This document shows positions 15,585 through 20,557 of a stretch of 20,557 nt of DNA, piece after piece. The notes under the pieces were generated by a model, which did no database searches, had not been told where the DNA came from, and saw only the letters and a list, made by a program, of their open reading frames with translations. The stretch covers positions 1 to 20,557 of the forward strand of contig JAFPXU010000032.1 of assembly GCA_017394605.1 (NCBI GenBank), given 5' to 3'. Source of the stretch: Clostridia bacterium (lineage in GTDB: Bacteria; Bacillota_A; Clostridia; Christensenellales; CAG-138). Position 1 is the first letter of the stretch. The number at the start of each line of letters is the position of its first letter. Both the position numbers and the translations under genes were made by a program.

Positions 15585-16445
15585 TTATGCCTCCTTGAAA
15601 TACGCTTTGATGTACTCGGCAAAGCTCTTCTTCCCGACTTTGGTGTCGCCCACGAGATTATGGCTCAGCGTCCACCGCGAGAACAGGATGATATCGTGCT
15701 TTCCCGCCTTCTTGATCTTCGGAAGATTGGCGAGAATGCCGAACAGCCAGATCGGCGCCCATTTGATCTTCAGCGGCTTGTTGGCGGCCTTGAAGCACAT
15801 GTCCGCCATCTCCTCGTAGGTATACGTCTCTTTTCCGCCCACGTTGTAGGTGATGTTTGTGTCGTTCATGTGCTCCACGATGAAGTCGGCAAAGTCCGCG
15901 CAGTCCACGACGTTCGCCCTGACCTTCCCGTAGCCCTTTAATAGCTGCATCTCGCCCTTGTCGACATACGGTTTGAAGACCTTGCAGATGTCGTAGAAGT
16001 AGCCGGTCGGACGGTAGATGATCCAGTCCATGGGCTGCTTTTTGATCTCCTGCTCGACCATGTATTTCGCGTGCAGCATCGGGACCTGCTCCGCGCCGGG
16101 CTCGTCGCAGGAGATGACGGAGATATAGTTGAATTTCTTTACGCCCGCCTTCTTCGCTTCCTCATACAGGTTCATGTTCCCCTGATAGTCGATATCGTAG
16201 AAAGTAAAACGCGTGGATGCGCCGGTCAGCCCCATCGTCGTGATGACGACGTCCGCCCCGTCGCAGAGGCCGGACAGCGTGTCTTTATTTGTCGCGTCGA
16301 TGGAGACGAAGCGGTACTTTCCCGCGGTCCCCTCCACCTCGCGTTCCTTCAGATCCGCCGCGGTGACTTCGTGTCCCGCGTTTACAAGACTTTTCAGTAT
16401 TTCGGCGCCGAGATTTCCGAATGCGCCTGCAAGTACGACTTTCAT
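15585..16445 (-). CDS. NAD(P)-binding atypical SDR (NmrA/epimerase-like)
   Basis: A 286-aa Rossmann-fold protein of the atypical short-chain dehydrogenase group. The nucleotide-binding GAFGNLG motif lies at residues 7-13, with an acidic residue (AADLKE) at the end of the second strand, which favours NAD(H). The classical YxxxK catalytic motif is not evident. A YRPTGYFYDI segment near the middle resembles NmrA and chlorophyll-divinyl-reductase-like proteins. Such proteins act as redox sensors, oxidoreductases or quinone-oxidoreductase relatives. It lies 13 bases after the flavin-reductase-like gene and belongs to the same operon. The exact reaction cannot be read from the sequence. Confidence 0.9.
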   Translation of the reverse strand: MKVVLAGAFGNLGAEILKSLVNAGHEVTAADLKEREVEGTAGKYRFVSIDATNKDTLSGLCDGADVVITTMGLTGASTRFTFYDIDYQGNMNLYEEAKKAGVKKFNYISVISCDEPGAEQVPMLHAKYMVEQEIKKQPMDWIIYRPTGYFYDICKVFKPYVDKGEMQLLKGYGKVRANVVDCADFADFIVEHMNDTNITYNVGGKETYTYEEMADMCFKAANKPLKIKWAPIWLFGILANLPKIKKAGKHDIILFSRWTLSHNLVGDTKVGKKSFAEYIKAYFKEA

Positions 16446-16458
16446 GTTTCCTTCCTCC

Positions 16459-17385
16459 TTAACCTTTGTTCTTCTCTTTTGAACGCTTGTCGTTGATGAT
16501 CTTCATATGCTCCGCCGTGATGAGCTCGACGTTGTTCTCCTTCGCCCACTGCACGCACCCTTTCAGCACGACCGACAGGAAGACCCGCGGCACGCCCAGG
16601 ATCGTCTCGAGCGCGTCGTCCGTGAACTTCACCTTGTCGTCGGCGCGGTCGGCCGCGTAGCGCACGGACTCGAGCGTCGCCTTCCGGACCTGCAGAAGCT
16701 CAGCGCGCATCCTGCGTTTCCTGTGGAACCAGAAGTTTTTGGAATCGCGGTAGCCGTAATCCACGGGCAGCGGCGGAAAGTCGCGCGCGGTGACGCCGTT
16801 GATGATCGCGTCGCTGTAGCGTTTTTTCATGAGGATCTTATCGACCCGCAGGATGAAATGCGCGCCGAACTTCGACGTGATTCCGTTGAAGTCATGATAC
16901 GGCGGCTCGTAACCGTTCAGCTCGCCCGCCTGATCCCTGTCCGCTCCGTCCAGTTCCCGCATCCACGTGCACTCGATCGCCTGGATCGCGTCGGTCAGCA
17001 CCATGGGGCGCTGTTCCCCGGTCTCCTCCTCGATCATGCTCTTTTCGAGCCTGAAGTTGCACTTCGGCATCTTGTCACTGGGCTTGTCGCCCGGCCAGGA
17101 AAGCTTGACCGCTTCCTTGAAGGACTTCGGATTGTCGTCGATGAAGTTGATCGCGCACTTTCCGTTTCTTAGAATGTTCTGCGCCGTGTTGGACGAGTTC
17201 CTGCAGCAGAGCAGCATGGCGTAATAGTCCCTGCCCGCCACATAGTACGGCTGCACCAGCGAGTACGGCCCGAGCGTCGTCATGCCGTCCTCGCACAGCG
17301 TGCTGATGATGACGGTCGGCATCGGAAAGTACAGCGATGTCTGGTAAAAATTGTCCACGATGCGCAGATTCTCAAAACTGCTCAT
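16459..17385 (-). CDS. Flavin-reductase-like FMN-binding protein with extra C-terminal domain
   Basis: A 308-aa protein. Residues about 15-190 form an FMN-binding split barrel as in flavoredoxin and flavin reductases, with the early PMPTVIISTL strand, RNSSNTAQNI and a later GAHFILRVDKIL. Typical family members end near residue 200. This one continues through a basic segment (HRKRRMRAELLQVRK, 221-235) to a helical module at about 253-300 (FTDDALETILGVPRVFL, then WAKENNVELIT). That module resembles the small PCP_red domain of protochlorophyllide-reductase-type proteins. AGGTGA lies about 7 bases before the ATG, 6 bases after the TetR gene. It probably supplies or uses reduced flavin for the neighbouring reductases. 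Confidence 0.87.
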   Translation of the reverse strand: MSSFENLRIVDNFYQTSLYFPMPTVIISTLCEDGMTTLGPYSLVQPYYVAGRDYYAMLLCCRNSSNTAQNILRNGKCAINFIDDNPKSFKEAVKLSWPGDKPSDKMPKCNFRLEKSMIEEETGEQRPMVLTDAIQAIECTWMRELDGADRDQAGELNGYEPPYHDFNGITSKFGAHFILRVDKILMKKRYSDAIINGVTARDFPPLPVDYGYRDSKNFWFHRKRRMRAELLQVRKATLESVRYAADRADDKVKFTDDALETILGVPRVFLSVVLKGCVQWAKENNVELITAEHMKIINDKRSKEKNKG

Positions 17386-17391
17386 TTTCTT

Positions 17392-17916
17392 TCACCTCTT
17401 GTTCTGAATAAGCTTTTGTATAACCTGATAGATCTTTTCAAACGGCTCCCCTTCCATCGTCCAGGACAGAAGGGATTCCGCGATGAATTCGGATAAAAAG
17501 TCCCCGTCGGAACCGTCGCCGCATACGGGCAGGATCAGTGAGGCGAGCTGCTTTCTCAGTTCACCGTGCCATCTGGACGCCGCGGCGCGGTAGGATTTCC
17601 TTGCTTCGGCGTCCGAAAAAAGCGTCCGGTAGGAGGCGGCAAAGCCGCGAAGCGCGTCGTACACGCGCCTGAGATGCGTTTCCGCGTCCTCCGTTCCGTA
17701 AGCACGAACCGCGTCCATACAGGCACGCCAGTCCTCGGAAATGAATGTCGCGATCAGCATGTCCTTGGACGCAAAGTAGTTATACACCGTCCCGACGGCG
17801 ATCCCGCATTCCGCGGCAACCGAACGAATCGTGGTGTTCGCGTAGCCGTTCTCTTCAATCTGCTTCCGCGCCGTCAAAAGAAGCTGCTCACGCATGCTGT
17901 CAAGGATTTTCGGCAT
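17392..17916 (-). CDS. TetR/AcrR-family repressor
   Basis: A 174-aa regulator. The N-terminal helix-turn-helix spans about residues 29-52 (TIRSVAAECGIAVGTVYNYFASKD), a textbook TetR sequence. The C-terminal ligand-binding part is all-helical and divergent, as usual. AGGAGG lies 5 bases before the ATG. The gene overlaps the hydrolase gene by 17 bases and is the second gene in its operon, which suggests autoregulation. A perfect palindrome at the operon promoter (18681-18694) is the likely operator. The inducer is unknown; the downstream reductases suggest a hydrophobic or aromatic compound. Confidence 0.94.
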   Translation of the reverse strand: MPKILDSMREQLLLTARKQIEENGYANTTIRSVAAECGIAVGTVYNYFASKDMLIATFISEDWRACMDAVRAYGTEDAETHLRRVYDALRGFAASYRTLFSDAEARKSYRAAASRWHGELRKQLASLILPVCGDGSDGDFLSEFIAESLLSWTMEGEPFEKIYQVIQKLIQNKR

Positions 17917-18667
17917 CCGTTCCTCCTGTTCCGATCCAGCCCGCGATAATCTCAGCGGTGATCCGGATCTGTTCTTCGTTTGTGATCCTCGGCGTTCCGT
18001 CGCCCTTCTGCGGACCGTACATCCCGAAATACGCGTGGCATCCGCCGTCCAGAACGATCTCTGTCGAATCCGCAGGCAGGTTGGCTTTCGCCGCCTCGTA
18101 CTTATCCGTGTTCAGTACCCCGTCCTCGCTCCCGCGGATCAGGAGAACACGTGTTGAAGCATCAGATAGATCTTCATTCGCATACGCGCCGAGAAGGATC
18201 AGCCCGTCATACACGCCGGGGTGCTTTTTCACTTCCATGGAAGCGACCACGCCGCCCAGGGAATGACCGGCGATATACCAGTGTTTGATCTCCGGAAAGG
18301 CTTCGCGGACGCTGTCCGCCGCATGCGTACGGAACAAAGCCAGATGAAACGGCATATTGCATATGACGCATGCAACGCCCTCCGATGAAATGAGGCGCAT
18401 TAGGGGAATGTATGCGGTATGCTCCACTTTCGCGCCGGGATAGAGAATAAGACAATTGTTTGTGCCGTCCGAAATATATGAAATATCTCCTTTGGTGAGG
18501 ACCCGCTCTTCTCCTTCAGCTTCCTCATGAAATGCAGAGACCGCAATTACGTCGGCATGGTAGTAATCTTTGAGATAAAGAAAGCATGCGGCAAACAGTA
18601 CAGTCAGCAAAGCCGGAATACCGATCGGGAAAAACCGTTTTGCCTTCTGATTCGCGCTACGTTTCAT
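17900..18667 (-). CDS. Membrane-anchored alpha/beta hydrolase
   Basis: A 255-aa protein with one N-terminal transmembrane segment (about residues 12-32) after a basic start (MKRSANQKAKR), so the catalytic part is probably outside the membrane. The catalytic triad is S136 in GHSLGG, D182 in RGSEDGV and H211 in GGCHAYFG. The YPGAK (76-80) and MPFHLALF (105-112) stretches match the alpha/beta-hydrolase subgroup often found in Firmicutes. It heads the operon: AGAGGA lies about 4 bases before its ATG and a promoter is visible just upstream. It may cleave an ester or amide of the compound metabolised by the downstream reductases. Substrate is unknown. Confidence 0.92.
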   Translation of the reverse strand: MKRSANQKAKRFFPIGIPALLTVLFAACFLYLKDYYHADVIAVSAFHEEAEGEERVLTKGDISYISDGTNNCLILYPGAKVEHTAYIPLMRLISSEGVACVICNMPFHLALFRTHAADSVREAFPEIKHWYIAGHSLGGVVASMEVKKHPGVYDGLILLGAYANEDLSDASTRVLLIRGSEDGVLNTDKYEAAKANLPADSTEIVLDGGCHAYFGMYGPQKGDGTPRITNEEQIRITAEIIAGWIGTGGTDAENP

Positions 18668-18680
18668 ACTATCCTCTTAA

Positions 18681-18694
18681 ATGAACATGTTCAT
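18681..18694. promoter_or_regulatory. Perfect palindrome, candidate TetR operator
   Basis: ATGAACATGTTCAT is a perfect 14-base palindrome. It sits just downstream of the -10 box of the hydrolase-TetR promoter, over the expected start site. Its size and place fit a TetR-family operator that blocks initiation. Which protein binds it is inferred from proximity. Confidence 0.65.
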
Positions 18695-18698
18695 ATTA

Positions 18699-18727
18699 AT
18701 AATCTCTCATGTGAAAAAAAACGTCAA
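18699..18727 (-). promoter_or_regulatory. Promoter of the hydrolase-TetR-redox operon
   Basis: On the minus strand a -35 TTGACG (18722-18727) is separated by 17 bases from -10 GATTAT (18699-18704), giving a start near 18691. No other comparable promoter is visible between here and 9960. Confidence 0.65.
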
Positions 18728-18897
18728 GTCGAACCAGATAAAACAGCGAAAAATTCTTGCTCAATCTTTATCTAATATCCCGTCAATCAGCTTATGGCGT
18801 TATCCTTTTCATTTTTTCCTATTCATTTTTTATATTATTTATCTTAGAATTAAAAATGCATTTATCATGAAGAATAGACAAAAAAAGGAGCGTGCAC

Positions 18898-20286
18898 ATG
18901 ATACAAAACCTGTTATCGGATAAGAAGTATCTGTTCGCCTCGGGCGCGAATACGGAGCTTCGGGCGCAGAAGAATCTGAACCGGCGCGCCGTAATCCTGA
19001 ACGGCGACCTGATTGGCAACGTCCGGACGGAGCAGTTCGGCGTTTCCGCCCGCGTGTATGAAAACGGCGTTTACGGCTTTTCCTCTACGGCGGAGTATTC
19101 GGAAGAGGCTCTCAAGAACGTACTGAAGGCAGCGAGCGAAAACGCAGCGTTTCTGGCGGGACACGCGGGAAAAGGCAAAGGTCCCCATAAGATCATGCCG
19201 AACACCGACCGTATCACAGCATATGATATCAAGGACGTGGAGCAGAAGACGTATATCGAATATATCCAGTCCCTGGACGGATATATCGCAAAGAAGTACC
19301 CGGATCTCATGAGCCGCACCGTGATCGCGACGGCGGACTCCATGGAGAAGCTCCTCTGCGTCAGCAACGGAACGGACGGTCACAGCGTCATCCCGAGAAG
19401 CTACGTCTACGTCATCATGACCGTCGCGGGTCCCGACGGCAAGCCTGTGGAACTCTTCAAAGTGATCGGCGGCGGCTACGGCACGTTCGACCGCAACTAC
19501 AGCCGTCCGGAAGACCTCTATGAAGAGATCGATAAGCTGTACACACATCTCCGCGCAAAGGCGGAAGGCATCTATCCGGAAGCGGGAACGAAGACCGTTA
19601 TCCTGGACGGCATGCTCTCCGGCATGCTCGCGCACGAAGCGGTCGGTCACACCGTGGAAGCGGATCTCGTCATAGGCGGATCCGTCGCGGGACCGAATCT
19701 CCATAAACGGGTCGGATCGGATCTTGTGAGCCTTGTCGATTTCGCGCACACCGCGTTCAACGCCCCCGTTCCCCTGCCCGTCTACGTGGACGACGAAGGC
19801 ACGGAAGCGACCGACGCCATGCTTATCGAAAACGGAATCCTCACAGGATACATGAACAGCCGAGAGACCGCAGAACGGTTCAACATGACGCCGACCGGCA
19901 ACGCGAGAGCGTATCTGTTCTCGGATGAGCCGCTCATCCGCATGCGCAACACTGCCGTCCTCCCCGGCACCTCGAAGCTTAATGACATGATCGCCTCGAT
20001 CGACGACGGATATTATCTGATAGATACGAACAACGGTCAGGCCGACACGACCGGCGAGTTCATGTTCGGCGTCACCATGGGATACGAGATCAAGAAGGGA
20101 AAACTCGGACGGGCGATTCTGGACACCACGATCTCCGGCGTCGCGTTCGACATGCTCAAGACCGTGGATATGGTATCCGAAGAGATGGTATGGGCGAGCT
20201 CCGGATTCTGCGGCAAAAAGCAGCCCATGCCCGTCGGTATGGGCGGACCCGCTCTGAGATGCCGCGTGAACATCGGCGGACGGTAA
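18898..20286 (+). CDS. tldD: TldD metalloprotease subunit
   Basis: TldD family, 462 aa (E. coli TldD is slightly longer). The zinc-binding HExxxH motif lies at H246-E247 to H251 (HEAVGHTVEADL). The glycine-rich C-terminus FCGKKQPMPVGMGGP matches the family. TldD forms a heterodimeric protease with TldE/PmbA that degrades unfolded peptides and processes some ribosomal peptides such as microcin B17. The partner gene follows 12 bases downstream. I start it at ATG 18898, because AAGGAG lies 7 bases upstream; the in-frame GTG at 18892 is one base from the Shine-Dalgarno and too close. This pair looks like a housekeeping unit unrelated to the sugar locus. Confidence 0.95.
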   Translation: MIQNLLSDKKYLFASGANTELRAQKNLNRRAVILNGDLIGNVRTEQFGVSARVYENGVYGFSSTAEYSEEALKNVLKAASENAAFLAGHAGKGKGPHKIMPNTDRITAYDIKDVEQKTYIEYIQSLDGYIAKKYPDLMSRTVIATADSMEKLLCVSNGTDGHSVIPRSYVYVIMTVAGPDGKPVELFKVIGGGYGTFDRNYSRPEDLYEEIDKLYTHLRAKAEGIYPEAGTKTVILDGMLSGMLAHEAVGHTVEADLVIGGSVAGPNLHKRVGSDLVSLVDFAHTAFNAPVPLPVYVDDEGTEATDAMLIENGILTGYMNSRETAERFNMTPTGNARAYLFSDEPLIRMRNTAVLPGTSKLNDMIASIDDGYYLIDTNNGQADTTGEFMFGVTMGYEIKKGKLGRAILDTTISGVAFDMLKTVDMVSEEMVWASSGFCGKKQPMPVGMGGPALRCRVNIGGR

Positions 20287-20298
20287 GGAGGTGCTGTT

Positions 20299-20557
20299 AT
20301 GATCGAAACTCTGAAAAAGACCGCGCAGAATGCGGTAAACGCGCTTAAGGAAGCCGGCGCCGACAAGGCGCAGGCCGATGTATCCTACGTCATCACGCAT
20401 GAGTTCAACGTGGACGGAGGCGAATTCAGCCTGTTCCGCACGCTGTTCGACAAGCAGCTGAAACTGACCGCCATACAGGATGGCCGCAAGGGCACCGTTT
20501 CCCAGAACCGGTATGACGATGAGACGATTGCCTCTTCTGCGAAAGCCTGCCTGGAAG
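20299..20557 (+). CDS. pmbA: PmbA/TldE protease partner, 5' part only
   Basis: The first 86 codons of a gene that runs off the right edge. The protein begins MIETLKKTAQNAVNALKEAG and continues with a DGRKGTVSQNRYDDETI segment, typical of the N-terminal domain of the PmbA/TldE family. TAAGGAGGTG lies 7 bases before the ATG, and the gene starts 12 bases after tldD in the same orientation. The partner is expected to lack the zinc motif, but the part that would show this is outside the window. Assignment rests on the adjacent tldD as much as on the short sequence. Confidence 0.85.
   Translation, partial: MIETLKKTAQNAVNALKEAGADKAQADVSYVITHEFNVDGGEFSLFRTLFDKQLKLTAIQDGRKGTVSQNRYDDETIASSAKACLE

Noticed and set aside
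18913..20400. 495-codon open frame on the minus strand opposite tldD and pmbA
   Set aside because: Antisense to two well-supported genes; the product has no recognisable motif.
1..20557. CRISPR arrays, tRNA or rRNA genes, insertion sequences, phage genes
   Set aside because: No spaced repeats, tRNA-like cloverleafs, transposase genes or terminal inverted repeats were noticed; gaps between genes are short and account for promoters and terminators only.

Overview
The window looks like chromosomal DNA of an anaerobic, fairly G+C-rich Clostridia-type Firmicute. The signs are strong AGGAGG Shine-Dalgarno sites before most genes, TTG and GTG starts, consensus sigma-A promoters, a split transketolase and ROK, LacI and TetR regulators. 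The species cannot be named from the sequence. Genes are tightly packed and nearly all are on the minus strand.

Left edge (1-2100): a LacI-family repressor with its own promoter, then an unrecognised lipoprotein with its own terminator. Nothing ties either one to what follows.

Centre (2180-13446): a probable sulfoglycolytic (sulfo-transketolase type) locus. One seven-gene minus-strand operon, read from 8388 down to 2253, encodes two transketolase subunits, an RpiB-type isomerase, an iron-type alcohol dehydrogenase, a DMT permease, a ROK repressor and a DUF4867 cupin-like protein. Genes overlap or lie within 16 bases of each other, and a strong terminator closes the operon. A divergent plus-strand gene encodes a fucose/arabinose-isomerase-fold sugar isomerase. 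The two units share a 147-base region with back-to-back consensus promoters. Beyond a bidirectional terminator lie a GPH-family sugar transporter and a GH31 glycosidase closely resembling sulfoquinovosidase YihQ. The set lacks a sugar kinase and an aldolase, as expected if transketolase cleaves a sugar whose sulfonate already stands in for phosphate. The proposed route is: glycoside uptake (GPH), hydrolysis (GH31), isomerisation of sulfoquinovose to sulfofructose, transketolase to sulfoerythrose, RpiB-type isomerisation to sulfoerythrulose, transketolase to sulfolactaldehyde, reduction to dihydroxypropanesulfonate (DHPS), and possible export. Two details depart from the textbook enzymes. The GH31 lacks two of the three sulfonate-binding side chains of YihQ, and the RpiB homologue lacks the histidines used to handle cyclic sugar phosphates.

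Right-centre (13482-18667): a run of seven minus-strand genes, headed by an alpha/beta hydrolase and a TetR repressor behind a promoter carrying a perfect 14-base palindrome. It continues with a flavin-reductase-like protein bearing an extra C-terminal domain, an NAD(P)-binding SDR, a DUF1295 (steroid-reductase-like) membrane protein, an unknown membrane protein and a protein that may resemble ferredoxin-dependent bilin reductases. No terminator is visible before the GH31 gene, so GH31 and the transporter may be co-transcribed with this redox cluster.

Right edge (18898-end): tldD and the start of its pmbA/tldE partner, a conserved metalloprotease pair, on the plus strand.
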